Of a stretch of DNA of 64,000 nucleotides, positions 39,581 to 52,899 are shown piece by piece (the first letter of the stretch is position 1; every line of letters starts with the position of its first letter). The stretch lies in assembly GCA_004194705.1 (NCBI GenBank), contig SADC01000684.1, forward strand, positions 21,043 through 85,042. Direction: 5' to 3'. Source of the stretch: Ditylenchus dipsaci. Taxonomy: Eukaryota; Nematoda; Chromadorea; Rhabditida; Anguinidae. A program made the position numbers and the translations under genes. The notes under the pieces are model-generated. The model had not been told where the DNA came from and did not search any database. It worked only from the letters and a program-made list of their open reading frames with translations.

Positions 39581-39959
39581 CTTTTTACCGTATATACTCT
39601 ACAAAATAAATCGGCCCGTTTATTTTTCAACCCGAAAAAATCAAAAAAGTTCGGATCGATTTTGAGATTTTGGGTGCTCAACCAAAATCTGAAAAGTGGA
39701 ATCAGGAGAGCTCGTGCTAATTTAAAAAAATGCCAAAACCAGATTTGCAAAATAATTTTTCTAGGCTGATATTTTCCTATGCTGAACTATATCTATAGGT
39801 CCTTGAGGGGGCTTGTTCATCAGGCGGGGCCCATTTAATAGAGGGGGTCCGTTTAATCAAGTACACGTTGTATATATGGTGCTGTATTTACTCTAATTTA
39901 AGCCCCCCCTCTAATTTTAACGCCCGCCTCTCCAACTAAAGCCCCCCTAAAGAGGGGGC

Positions 39960-42900
39960 TCGAAAAATTTAATGTGCCTCTGTAGCAGCAGCAGCAAAGC
40001 AAGTGCCTTATAAAATTTTCACGAGGTATCATTAAAACTTTAAATGACACAAAATTTAACTGCAATTGAATTCTGTTCATCACTGGTTGATAGTATTCAC
40101 TGAATACATTAACCTCAAGCTGCCCCATTTGTTCACCTGACTCTTCTTGCGGTTTGAAATACAAATTCAGCGAAATCTCTCTTCATTGAATCAGCTCTTG
40201 CAAGCACAATGCTAAATGCCATATCCGACTGAAGATTAAGTGATTTCTTCACAGTTGCTAAGCTCCATACGGATGAAAGAGCACTTCGCTTGTCCTAAAT
40301 TTGGCAAACTTAAAGGACCATTGACATTGATGCAAATGGAAATTTCGGGTTTTTAGGTTTGCGGGGGATGGCTTTCATACTCCGAAAACTAAATTTTCAT
40401 CAACGGCGATGGTCTTTTATTTGAGAAAAACTAAGAAAAAAAAATGAAGGGCTTTTTCAGCATATTTTAGACTCTTTTAGCGATAATTCTAGATTTGTCA
40501 TTAAATGAAGTCTAACCGCTCGACTCAAACCTAATAATTATATAGAGAATAGTTAATGTTTAGCACTATCTTTAAATAATTAATTTACCGCTGGATTTGG
40601 TTCACTGATCTCTTGTACAAATTTAAGTAGAGCCTTGGCCTTATTCTCCATCATCAAGTGAAAATGATCGACGAAGGTTATTCGGGCAGCTCGATCTAGT
40701 GGCAACATAAATAGTCTTTCAGGAATTCCAAAACCATAAGATCTGCCTTGATCAATTGAAGCTCACTGTAATTAAAGATTTGCCGTCAAAAATAAAGTTT
40801 CTTTTTTTCTAAAATACATTTGAGGTTCTCTTTGACAACGTCGTTCATCCAAATTGGACAATTGCATGTTCATGTCTTTCAGAATCTGACCAACTTGGAA
40901 AAATTGAGCCATTCTTTAAGAGTCCGATGTTTTGGATAAGGCCCTGAGTAAGTGACCGATTTCCTGTCCAGGTCAATCACACCTATTGGCCAATGTGAGT
41001 CAGCAGCAGTTAGGAATAAATTTTCATGTCTGTCTAAAACTTACTATAAAAGGTAGTTTGGATAGCAAAAGTTTACTCGTTTAATCCCTTGAAGTCTCAG
41101 GTAGGGACTGAATGGACAGTGAAAAGGTTTGAGGCAAAAAACCGGTGTTTTTCTTCAACAAACAAGCTAAGGGTAATCATCATCTGCAATAAAAGAAAGA
41201 AAAAAAATTGCAAAGGAATTTTTCATCGTGTATTAGTTACTTTTAAAACTTCGTCAGAGTCAGTTCTACAACCGAGCACATGCCTTTGGTCGCTGAAAAT
41301 TTGAGTTATATTAAGGTAGAATATGGTGAGTTTTTGGTTCAAATTTTTTAGCCGAAATTTCGCTGTACCCAGTTTTCGGTTTTGCTGATTTATTTATCAA
41401 CCTAGCGAATACTGCCCAGTTATAATTATGAAAAAATTGGTGGAGTTTATATACGGAATATTTACAACAACGAAAAAATGCTAGCTACAAACCTAAGCAC
41501 GCAGTTATAGCTTTGGCCCTAAAAGTCAAATCATCGTTTTTTGACATTTTTTCAAATAATAACTTACAAAAAGGCAGTTCAATGTTACTGGGCTTTCTTT
41601 CCCACAAATGGCTGCAGTGAATCTAGAAGGTTAGAAATTTTGCAAAACAAAAAATAATTATAACCCCACTTTTATCAGTGACAAACTGGAATTTGTTAAT
41701 GGCCATCTCTCTAATGCTCCGAAGTAGTCAAAAATACCGGAGAATTCCCTAGTTACTCGGAACACGAGATCAGCAATGTCTTCCACCAAAAAAGCTGCTT
41801 TGAAGCGAGATATAATGTCCACAAAAAATTCTTCTATTACACTTTGTCTAACCTGAATGGCAATGTTCGAAACGAAAAAAATAATTATTTCAAAATTTCG
41901 AAAAATTACCAAGTACCAGTCGGCCCTTAAAATACTGTTTTAAAAAAACAAAAATTACAGATAAAAAATCTCACATTTCACTGGATAACACAATGGAAAA
42001 CGCAGACAATCTCTGTTCATTGTCTTTTTTGACAGTAAACAAATAAGAACCAAATACCTTAAAAAAGTTAAAAACTTTTGATCAAAATTAGCGTTTTACC
42101 ATGTGCCTGGATGGAACAATAGAGAATTTGTGGAGCAAGGGATTGGAGGAAAGTTGGGTACTGAAATAAAATATTTCGAAGTGTAAAATAAATTTAAAAA
42201 ATAGCTCTACCCTGTCTCGTCCCAAATTGTTTCCGCCAAAAATCGTTATAGCCAAAAAACGTTACATTTTTAATTAATTAGTTTTCTACACATGGTTTTT
42301 CTAACTAATTTATTAGATATTCTCATTTACAAGTTTATACTCAAATTGATGCTAGAACGCAGGGCGGAATTTTGCGTATAAGGTTGTATATGACCATGTC
42401 TGCCATATTTGCTAAAAAAACCCCAAAAGTTCGCAAAAAAGTCCAGGATTTCGGTAATTTTAGGGTTTTCAGCAAATATTGCAGACATGGTCATTTACCT
42501 CACGCTCAAAATGTAGCCCTGGTCTCTGGCATCAATTTGAGTATGAACTTGTAAATGAGAATGTCCACAAATTAGTAAGAAAAACCATATGTAGCAAACT
42601 AATTAATTAAAATGTAACGTTTTTGGCTATAACGATTTTTGCGGAAACAATTTGGGACGAAACAAGGTAGAGCCAAAAAAATAATTAAATAAAATATTTT
42701 AAAGTAAATTTGAGGCCTTGAAATTTAGGACTGTTTTATATATATAGTTTTATGAATAGTTTATAATTCTCAATGTTCATTTCGAGAAGAAAATATCTTT
42801 CGTACAGTCAAACTTCCATCAACCGGTACCCCTGGGGAGCGACCGAGGGTGCCGGTTTATCGAGGGTTGACTCTATCCTGAAAATATTTTTAAGAAAATA

Positions 42901-45900
42901 ACCTGCAAATCTGTTCAGCCAACACAAACTTAGAAACAAATTCTTCATCGGGAAGCACGTTCAATCCACTACATTCCCCACTTGTCAAATCAGACAATAA
43001 TTCTGCTTCTTGGTAAAATTCTTCTTTTGCAGTCATTTTCAAAACATTGGCCTGCGTGGATGTGCTCATGACTGAGTAATTTGTAGGCATTGAATTAGTC
43101 ATCCGACTCAATGGACTAATTTGTGAGAATTCCTCCACTGCTTCCTCACAAAATCCAATGTCTTGATTAACAAACATTTGGGCTGGCTGAGTACATCGGT
43201 GTATTGAAGAGAAATATCACAACCTTCAGCATTGGCAGAGTAACGGACGCCTGATGTGCTTGGATTGTTAGCTGAAGAGGGGTAGCAGTAAGAGCTTAAG
43301 TCACTTTCCATAGAAATTGTGCCTGAATAGAATAGGATACCGTATATTCTCTAATAAAAGACCACTCTCTAATAAAAGACCATTTTGAGGACCTATATCT
43401 TAGCCTAAAGTAAATATTTTGCAAATCTGTTTTTTTCGCCTTCTTAACTCTCGCAAGCTCTAGCCATTTCACTTTTCAGATTTTTTTTGTCAAAGATCTC
43501 CAGATCGACCTCAAATTTTTCCAAATATTGGGTATCCGAAAATCTTTTAAAAATTGTGTAAGAAGTGTACTCGTTTCCTGAGTGCCAAACTTCGAGAGGC
43601 CACAGCTCGGCGCATTTCCATGGTCTTTTAATAAAAGAATATACGGTACTTTGGTGAACATTTTTTTAGTCTTCAGACTTCACTTTGTAAGATCCGCAAT
43701 TTCTTAAACGAACTTCTTTTATATATTTTATAATTTTGAAAATTTAGTAGAAATGATTAAAACTTCAATCTCGGTGCCTATATTTTTGTAATATCCTCTA
43801 CTTTCAAAGCTTAGTCGATTTTGTGTCAAATGACATTTTTAAAAGTATCTTTATACATAAAAAATGGAAATGAGCAGAAATTAGTCGAAAAGATGAATCC
43901 TCGGTGCTTTTTTATCTGTAAAAGTACATTTATAAATGGTGAGCTCCTAAATCCGAAACTTCATGAAAGTTTAACTAAATTTACTGCTTCCAAATCTTAC
44001 CAGCTATTCCGGAATCCACACAGGAAGTGACCATGGTCTGGCTATTATTAAGTGGAGTATCCTCTTTGTGTTTAGTATCAGTGGTGTTGCTAAGTATAGA
44101 TTGGTTGAGTTGACGAGCAGTTTCGGGAAAGTATGCTCTCCTTTATTTTCATCATCTATCTCATTGGCTTGTACAGATACGTTGGTTGTGAAGAAGAATT
44201 TGTGTTTGTCTCTGTTGTAGATTGCGAGCTGTGAAGATTGCCACGAGGTTTCTGCAATGAAACTTATTCTAATAATAATGGCCTTACATAAAAACTACTC
44301 ACGCTTGACTGTGGGTTAGGAGAAAATTATTTTGCGACTCGCTGAAAGTGAGTGTAGAATTTGTGCCAAAAGCTGAAGATTGAACACGTCTGAGTGAAAA
44401 GAGCTGGAGGCCAACTAAACAAAATCCAAAATCGACTTTATTTAAATTTTGATCTAACAAAATTTTGATCCAAAATCGTCTTTAGGCCCGCTCACAATAG
44501 GATGTCGATGTGATATCGAAGTAAATGCAATGTCAATGTCCAGATCCTGCACTTTTTATTGAAAATTGCCAAATCTGATATAGATGACCTACATCAACTT
44601 TTCGATTTTAGTTATGGGTCATCTGTATCAGATTTGGATTTTTTTTAATGAAAAGCGTGAGATCTGGACATCGAATTTACTTCGACATCCACATCAACAT
44701 TCCATTGTGAGCGAGGCCTTATAGCCGTCGTTAAAAGAGGGGAACTTCCTATACGCATCACTAGGGTCGCAGCTTCAAGTCTCCCTAAGTGCATATCTTG
44801 TTTATTTTTTTTATCAAGTTCACTGACTTCTAGGGTCAAAAACTATCGAGGAGTTGATTGAAGTAGTTTCCAGAACTGCGTTACTGTCAGCAAATTTCCT
44901 AATTTTGGGATTTCATGCAAATGACAGCCCTCTGTAAGATGGCATGGATTTGGACATCGTTGGATAATTTTCAAATCCTAAGTCTAACTCAATATTACTT
45001 TTTTCTCTGTTATATAGCTCAAATGAAAGCCTAGAGTCTAGGCTACATTTTAGCGTATGAAACATGTGACTTGTAGAAAAAAGTCAGAAAATTTCAATGA
45101 AACCCGTCAACGAAAACCCAAAAAACTATCAATTTCCGGTAATTTAGCCTATCTTAGCCTGTAAATTAGACCCAGGAGGTGTGAAACTCTGCGCTGATGA
45201 TTATGTTGGACAGCCAAGAGTGTGAGGAACATTTCGACACCAAACTTGTTAGTGAAAGAACATAAAAATAATGTGAGCAGCCAGTGGTAGCTGAACCTGC
45301 GAACTAGGTGATGCGTATAGGAAGTTCCCCTCCTTTAAAGTGTTAAATATAAATCCTTGAAATATCCTTAAGTCACTTGTTAGATTTTCTAATTATCGCT
45401 ATTTTGTTGCTTATTTAATTGCGTAAATAAATTAAATTAATTAACAGCGGCAGCGCTAAAATTTTGATGTTTTTGTTATTTTTATACACTTTTTTTGAAA
45501 TTTTAGGAATTCGTTCGTATTTGGTTTGGATTTCGTGGATGTCGTGTTTCATGTTTTATTTACCTGGATTTCGTGTTTTATTACACCGTGCTTGGGGAAT
45601 TGATCAATGTTCATTTCCAGAATTTGATATAAAGTTCCAATATTTATCACAGTGTGCGGAAAAAGGTGGAGTCTCGTTTTTTTGTATGCCAGCAAACAAT
45701 GTGATAAAATTTATGTACAGTCGACCCCTTGATATAACGCGACCCTTCGGAACCGGTCAAAGGTCGCGCTGTAAAGCGAGCCGCATTATATCCAACGTAA
45801 ATTTGACTGGCATTTTTTAGAATTGCTCCAAGGGTCGCGTTATATCGAGAGTTGACTGCATAAACAACCAACTTACGATGTTAGATCTTTGAAATATATC

Positions 45901-46276
45901 AGCAAGGAAAATATCATCCCGATCTCTGTTTGTGGTCAGAAGTTCTCCCTACATAGTACATATTTAAACATTGCTGTCTGCGAAAAATAACTAGTCTTAC
46001 ACCGCAAAATTCGTCAATATCTTCATATTGATCTCTTGAAGCAGTATTTTGGCTTTCATTGGTATTCTATAATGCAAAATATATTTGCCATTCCACCAAT
46101 AATTGATATCCAAACCTTTGAAAGGAAGAATCCGTAGATCCGTCCATGGTGGCGGTTTCATCCAACAAATGAGTGCTGCTTGCACCTGCATTCAAATGAC
46201 TCACTGACTCACAATGATCCTGACTAGAGTCTAAATAGTCTGCCTCCCACACAAATTTAAGCTCTGGACCGGCCAT
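39960..46276 (-). CDS. Unrecognised multi-exon gene, divergent to THOC1
   Basis: Starts at ATG 46276 with MAGPELKFVWEADYLDSSQ. Proposed exons: 46276-46116, 46066-46003, 45948-45877, 44414-44303, 44251-44001, 43322-42903, 42170-42100, 42057-41975, 41852 to about 41660, and weaker ones near 41630, 41270, 41000-40820, 40780-40590 and 40300-39960. The first third is acidic and Ser/Thr-rich, probably disordered. Later exons look folded: FLQSLAPQILYCSIQAH, VFGSYLFTVKKDNEQRL, SVIEEFFVDIISRFKAAFLV, AARITFVDHFHLMMENKAK, SALSSVWSLATVKKSLNLQS. I could not assign a family. Several 1-nt frame breaks occur next to CCC, AAA or TTT. Four MITEs occupy its introns. Confidence 0.5.
42203..42673. mobile_element. 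MITE with over 200-bp inverted arms
   Basis: AGCTCTACCCTGTCTCGTCC and its complement, then matched CCGCCAAAAATCGTTATAGC arms continuing to TTAATTAATTAG and a shared TTTACAAG segment. Lies in an intron of the minus-strand gene. Confidence 0.8.
42806..42872. mobile_element. Short pogo/Tigger-like MITE
   Basis: CAGTCAAACTTCCATCAACC and GGTTTATCGAGGGTTGACT are inverted ends about 67 bp apart. It seems internally deleted compared with the other three copies. Confidence 0.6.
43340..43646. mobile_element. MITE, CCGTATATTCTCTAATAAAAG family
   Basis: Ends CCGTATATTCTCTAATAAAAG-type and complement with TA on both sides. Intronic. Confidence 0.75.
44486..44720. mobile_element. Foldback MITE (GCTCACAATAGGATGTCGATG)
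   Basis: GCCCGCTCACAATAGGATGT pairs with ACATTCCATTGTGAGCG. Further inside, CGAAGTAAAT and CCAGATC segments pair as well. Intronic, non-coding. Confidence 0.7.
44733..45338. mobile_element. MITE with GGGGAACTTCCTATACGCATCAC ends
   Basis: AGGGGAACTTCCTATACGCA and TGCGTATAGGAAGTTCCCC are inverted ends. The AGTTCACTGACTTCTAGGGT part also occurs at 18180-18235 and a variant end near 61930, so this is a dispersed family. Intronic. Confidence 0.7.
45718..45858. mobile_element. pogo/Tigger-like MITE
   Basis: CAGTCGACCCCTTGATATAA and GTTATATCGAGAGTTGACTG inverted ends with TA at the left. Sits in an intron of the minus-strand gene. Confidence 0.75.
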
Positions 46277-46739
46277 ATAATCGAACGAAGACCAAATGAT
46301 CTACAAGTGGAGTTTTAAAAAGGTTCTTTTTAGAAATTAATTAAAAAAACACCTTCGAAATTGGACAGGCATTTCTGAGGGGTAGTTTTATTCTTTTTTT
46401 GTGTTGCTGAAAGGCTGAGCATTAGCTTTATCACGATTTCCCAATTTTACCTCCAACGAATTATATATATGCTCGAATAAATCGGCTTCCATTTACAGAT
46501 ATGTTTAGGTAAATAAAATACTTTTTTATATATTAAAAAATTGGTGTTCATAATTTGCAAACAAAAATCCAAATGACTCAAACCAAAAGCGTCAACCAAA
46601 GAGAGTCATTTAAAAGTTATAACAAATAAAAGTGGATTTATCAAATATTGTGAAAAGATTAGATTGTTCTTGCCCAGTCTGGTTGCTTAGTGCAGGCTCA
46701 AGTTTGTCAATACTGATATTATCACTAGCATTTACTAAT

Positions 46740-49700
46740 GGAAATTCTGTCGCTTTACTGAGCCTAGAGAAAGTCAAAGAGACCAGCGCGGAGTTGAAGA
46801 CTGATGGGTTCGTTTGCTGGCTTCACAGTTTTTTGGACATCTGACAGCTTATTTTTAAGAGTTGAAGCGGAACAAATTAGGTCCAACTTGGAGCGTTGCT
46901 TGCGGTAATTTTTTAGGGTTTTTGGAACCTGATGTATGGTATTCTTTTGCAGGTTAAAAGCGTTTTCAATTGGTGTGCAGTCGATTCGAGACGTGGAAGC
47001 TTTATGCAGTTTGCAGTTTCTTTGGCTAAAGAAGGTTGGCTTTGCCTGTATTTTGTCGGAGACTCTCGTATTTTTCACTTCTTTTTAAAATCTTTTCACG
47101 ATTTCTACTTCATCTTTTCAAGTTACTTTTTTTGCTAAAAGGAACATTTCCATGCACGAGATTGAGTAGGAGCTGAGATCAGCAGTGCTTGTCTTTTTTT
47201 ATTTTATTTTTCTGAAGCGTCTTTTGCTTTGCGAACTACGAATTTTTGCCGTGTTTCCTCTATAAAACGCTCCCTTTGACTCAAAATCGTGTTTTTAGCA
47301 TTGTGGTTTGACCCATTTTTGAAGACTGTTCTTGGTAAGTTAGCACCTATTTAGAAGCTCATCTAACTGACTACAAAACGAGTAGAAACTTGCCGAGGAG
47401 AAGTCTTCAGGAAGTGGTCGAAAAGACGATGCCAAAACACGATTTTGAATCAAGGAAAGCGTTTATTGTAGGAAATATGATAGCCATCTAACCTAAATTT
47501 GTTTAATTGTGTTTCATTGATCCTGTGCCTACAGCTCGGTTAGAATACTCGACAAAACGAGAAGGGATTGATAAGCGTAAAATAGCCAAAATACTTATTT
47601 CAGAGATGTGCTCCAAAACAATGGCAGTTCAATTGCTGCAAGACCTCTTTGATGTTAATTCAATCAAAAGGTGCGAAGAATTGTTCGACATCCTGGAAAA
47701 TAATATCGCTGTCTTCAAACTGTAAGTTTTTGTCTCACTTTTAGGTAATACTCAACATTGTTAATTTTAGCCTTTTTTCTTTGATTCATGCAAGTTGTTT
47801 TCTATTTTAAAATTTTCCTTTAATGGTCTCAAGCCCATGCTACTAATAAATTTCAGGCAAGAACATGATTTTGCGGATGTGTAACGATTTGTTAAAGCGA
47901 CTATCTCGTACAGTTGACACTAGCTTCTGTGGCAGAATTCTCATTTTGTTGGCTAGATCTTTGCCGCTGAATGAAAAGTCTGGGCTAAATTTGCCTGGGC
48001 AATTCAATGTGGCCAACCTTACTTCATACGAGAAGCAAGAGAAGGTTGTAAAATTAACTTTGTTGTGGATTTGACTTTCATTCCCATTCCTTTTAGGTTG
48101 AAAAACAGAGGAGCCTGAGGAAGACAATGAAATGGAAGTGGGCGAAATAAGGGATATTAAGTGCGTTTTTACATTGTGTCCTTTCTAAAGTAGTTCTAAA
48201 ATATATATACTTTTGTTCAGAGACGCAGCAGTCAATTTTGACTATGGGCTCTACACCAAATTTTGGGAAATTCAATCCTTTTTCTGCAATCCAACTCGGT
48301 CTATGAGACAGTTGCCTTTAACAAATTTGAGACTGTATGTTTTTAGTTTTTTTCAGGTTTTTATGTACGAAATTTTTTTTAGCTGTTGTCAGATGTGCTG
48401 AACATCTTCTCCACCTACAAATTAGAACGGTTGAGTTCAAAAGCCCAGCTGAAGGAGAGATCCATCTCGACTGTAAGTTTTTTTAATGCCTAAATCTTGT
48501 ATTTTTAACGTCTAAATCTGTCGAGCATGTATGCTACCCAAGCGACCTGTATACTACTACGCGAACCATCTGTATAATACCCAAATCACTCGAATAGTAT
48601 ATAAAACCCTTGGAAAGCATCCAGATCACATGAATGGTACTTAAACTATGATGATCAAAAAGTTGATCAAAAATGCGTATAGAGCCTTTTTTCCCACGGC
48701 CCAGTTCAACGGCCCAATACAAATATTTTTTTCTAACGTTCTGCCGTGAAAGTGGAAAACTAGATTCGAAAATTTTAAGCATGACACCATGTGTGGTTAC
48801 CTTGTTAGTTCAAAAGATGTTTAAATGTTTTCGAAATACGAATGTCAGATAACCGCTAAGGAAGTAGTCTCTTCCTTTAAACAATCTTTATAATTTAGCC
48901 TGCTCAAAATGGCACGACACTCAATGGTTTCTGTAAAGTGAAGTTGGAAGAAAATTCTGCTGATCAAAAGCCATCTTGCTCGACCAGCGCTGCTACCAAA
49001 GAAGATAACTTTTTTGCCAAGTATCTAACAAATCAAAAGGTTGCTGAAAATACGTTGAGTTGCGGCCCTAAACCTGCTTAGTTTTCAGTTGTTTAACCTC
49101 CAACTGGCTGATTCCCAATTTCGGAGGTACTTCCTCGTCCAAGCCCTTATACTGACAAACTACTTGTTGAATAAAGCCAAGCTAAAAGAGTTATTTGAAT
49201 TATCTGAAGCATAATGAATTGTATAAATATCTGTTATATTCAGAAGCTTGATCAACCTCACTCAGAGCCAGGAGAACTTTATAAAAGAAGTGACGGACAA
49301 ATGCCACACTCTTCTGAAAGAGACATATCCACAGGGGGCACACTTTGCTGACTCTGTTAGGGTATAGCCATTTTCATAACTTTCTCCATAAACAACTCAA
49401 GGCATCTTATTTAAGAGGACACTTGGCAGAGAGAAAATGTGGTCCACTTGGAAGAGCGATGGTTGTCCTGACCTCATTTCGTCTCTGATGGACGCCAAGA
49501 CGCAGCTGTTCAAAAAGTCTGGCTTAATTTGGCTTAAAAATATCAATTGATAATAAAAAAAAATCATATTTAGGAGGCCAGTAAAAAGGTATGACCCAAC
49601 GACCATTGACCTGGGCAACAAAGAGCTGACTCGGCTGTGGAACATTGCGCCTGACAATCTGGCCGCTTGCATGGCCAAAACAAGGTTTGCATTTACATAA

Positions 49701-52091
49701 TCATTATTTCAAAGTCTTTTTGAAATCACTCATACAACTATATGTTTATGAAGTCGATTTTTAGTGAAAATGATTTTTCATAAAAATTATTTAAATTTAC
49801 AATTTTCATTGGATCAGTTACATGCTTTGATTTCAGTTAATTAAATTTTATCCAAACACTTTTTTAAAATTATTTTTTCACAGAAATTGTGTTCCTCAAC
49901 TAAAGCAGTTCATTGAGGATGGTCTAGACGAACTAGATCCGTCACAAGAAGTAGAGGAGCAATATAGATCAGTCAACGATGAAAAGTATCAGTGGATGGC
50001 CAGTCGTTTTCTGCTATACAACAGTGACCACTATATGGTATGGAAGTCAACTACTTAAAAAAATGAGCACCGACCCAACATACCTGTTTCAGAACTGTGT
50101 AAACACTGATCCCAAAGCACCTCGTCAAACAACTGCAAAGTTCTTAGAAAAAGCCACTCAAATGACAGCTTTATTCATGCCCGTAAGCATTTCTCCACTG
50201 CGAGCTTTTTGAACCCAGTAACATTTTTCCACATCTTCCAGGAGTTGAAAGAAAAGGCTGAACATGTGCAATCAGCCATAGCCAAGAAAAAGGCAGACGA
50301 AGAAGCTGAGAAAATAAAAATAGCGAAGAGCAAGAAGCTAAATTAAAAGAAGAAGCTGAAGCTGCCATGCGTCGCTCCATAGAAGAGGATCAGAAGAAGA
50401 AAAATTGGAAGAGGAACAGAAACGAAAGACTCAAGAAGAGGAAAAGAAGCGGCTAAAAGCACAAGAGGAGGAGCAGAAATACAGACTTGCTGAAGAGGAA
50501 CAAAAACGAAAGCAGCTGATAGAGAGTCAGGAGCGCAAGAAACAAGAATCACAGAACAAGAAACAGTCTGCTGAAGATGGCATCAAAATTAAGGCTGTCA
50601 AAGAGGAACCAAGCGCAAGACTGAAGAGATAACAACAACTACAACAACCAAACGCAGAGTTAAGGTAAGCTGAGCATGGATTACTCCCAAATTTGTTTAT
50701 GTCATTAAAGTGGCCTTTTTAAAATATATTTTAATAGTCTAAAGTTCACCAGCTTTTTTAAAAACCATTAGAAATTTGTATTCTTGAAACGTCGCTTTGT
50801 AGCCATATTTTGTTGACAGCTTTGAAATATCGTATTTTTCCTTTATATTAGCCCACATGTGGGTTTATTTTTCAACGCTGCGAAATTTAAAAAAATTGAG
50901 TTAATCTCGAGATTTTTTGTTCTAAAAAGTGGCATCAGTTAGAGTTAAGAAAATATATTTAACAGCTTTGTAAAAAAATCTCTGAGCTGAAATATCGGTC
51001 TTCAAAGTAGGCAAAATTCCGATATGCCGTATAGAATATGGCTAAAATGGCATTTTGTCACTTGTGGGAATCTCTTTATTAGAATTATACAAATGTCACC
51101 GTGCCGGGATTTCAGGAGAGTTCTATACGACAAAAAATCTATACGACAAAAAGTTTCTGAAAAATAGCTTCAGTCAAAGTGAAGCCCATCTTCTTATAGA
51201 AATAATCTGACGCCTGAAAACGCGTTATGTGGTCAGTCAAACAAAAAAGCGACTATCGATTACCGACCCTGAATGAATTTTTCTTCTAATTAGCAAAAAT
51301 TGTCTTTTATTAAGGAAAAGTTTTCGAAAAGTCTCTTCTTACTAGTATGTGTCATAACTCTTCGCGTTTTTTCAAATTTTTAATCAGAATCAATTTTTTT
51401 CTTTTTCGCATGTTTCTTCATTTCTTTCATAGAAAATCATTTCCAAATAACAGTGAAATATTTATTCAAGGCAACGCATAACATATTTCATCACAGCAAC
51501 TATCATTCATCAATATAATTTCCCTCGGCCTCAACAATTTTCTCCCATCTTTCCTGGTCCCACCTTTTCAGGTTGCTGATTTCTGGCTTAATTCCTTGGC
51601 CTCGAGGCATCTAAAAATAATTTCAAAATGCACTAAAATCCAAATTTTTAGATTCCTGGAGAAAAATCTCCACAGCGACCATTAACGACCAAAGAAAAAG
51701 AGAGGCATTTAGAAGTGGAGAAGCATGAAAGTGCTCCACCAACTCCAGCACCTAAAATTATTTCTAAATCCAAACGCTCATCCAACGCCAATGATACTCC
51801 CAGCTCCATAGATGACAAAGAAAGAGATAACTCTCCTGCTGTTCCACCCAAAAAACTCAGGTCAGATAAAAAATAATGCTTTTCGTAACAATTTAACCCA
51901 AAGCTTTCAGAGAAGAAAGCAGTCACAAAAGGACAAAAGAGATTAGACTGCAGAGACCTGAACCAACCAACAATTCACAGGCAACACTAATATCTTCCTC
52001 TAATTCATCCAGCTCTCATTCTCGGCGTTCTAACGGGCAGGACAGCAATGTAAAACATGGTTCTGTTAGAAGTGAAAAGAAAAAAAGTTAG
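46740..52091 (+). CDS. THOC1: THO complex subunit 1
   Basis: THOC1 is a THO/TREX subunit that couples transcription to mRNA export in the nucleus. Exons: ?-46807, 46860-46904, 46953-47047, 47535-47721, 47857-48044, 48097-48160, 48221-48334, 48383-48472, 48899-49039, 49089-49189, 49244-49361, 49416-49516, 49574-49684, 49884-50037, 50093-50182, 50242-50664, 51652-51860, 51911-52091. Diagnostic blocks: RCEELFDILENNIAVFK, LRMCNDLLKRLSRTVDTSFC, FCGRILILLARSLPL, NEKSGLNLPGQFNVANLT, NIFSTYKLE, FAKYLTNQK, NKELTRLWNIAPDNLAACMA. The C terminus is a Glu/Lys coiled coil followed by a Ser/Lys-rich tail, without the death domain of vertebrate THOC1. Exons before 47535 are weakly conserved and tentative. 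One-base gaps at about 48103, 50318, 50401 and 50612 break the frame. Confidence 0.88.
47254..47476. mobile_element. Foldback MITE (TTTCCTCTATAAAACGC), intact relative of the permuted one
   Basis: Ends TTTCCTACAATAAACGC and TTTCCTCTATAAAACGC face each other. Inside them CAAAATCGTGTTTTTAGCAT pairs with ATGCCAAAACACGATTTTG. It occupies a THOC1 intron and is the uninterrupted version of the MITE found in permuted halves at 30820-30945 and 31625-31675. Confidence 0.7.
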
Positions 52092-52899
52092 AGTATTTTT
52101 AAATCATTGTTTTTATTTGTGGAATTGTTGCTCGTTGGACTAGCACTATTACAATTTGTTGTATATCAAGTGTTTGGAGATAAAAAAAGGACAAAAATGG
52201 GAAAAATGGGCAGTTTTGGAGGAAAAGTGTACAGTGAACGTGAAAATTGCCCAGTTTTTTTTGAAAAAAGTGCCCAGTTTTGCCCACTTCTGGATATTCC
52301 TTGTTATATTTATTACAAAGACAATGTAGGCCCTATCGGCGCCTCCATCGTGTTTGTATATATTAACACGGGAACGGCTGTACGTCCTGATGGTATGTCC
52401 TTGTGCAGAATTTCACGCTGAGCAAGATAGGAAAAAAAAGTTGGAAAAAAGTAACTCTACGGTGGTCAGTGGCCTTTGTGAACCGTCAATGTCACGATGT
52501 TTGCCTATGCCACTTCAAAGAGGTAAAACATGCCACTGTTTTAATATATTCATTTAATTTCATGTGCAAAAGAAAGCGCAGATTGCGAGCTTTCAAATGA
52601 CATATTGTTGAGGTATTTATGACAATCGAATGAAAAAGCTTTACCTTGAAGAAATAATTGTTTTTATTTTCAAAAACATTGTTCATACAAAAATATATAC
52701 AAAAAAGTGTGGAAACGCCGTTTTTTTAGTCTATGGCTGACACTATTCGACAGAGCAAGAAAACTGCACCAGATAGTGCTTCAAAGTAATCTGCAACCAA
52801 GCTTTTTGAGTGTTTAGCAAACGTTCAAAAGTATATATCAAAAGGCATCTTGACCTGAAACTTTGATTTTGCTAGATAAGTCTGAAATTCTGACACCTG

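Noticed and set aside
40940..41040. HWPIGVIDLDRKSVTY on the minus strand considered as an Ulp1 protease motif
   Set aside because: No partnering Asp or Cys motif (DCG) was found in the following exons. It was left as part of the unassigned gene.
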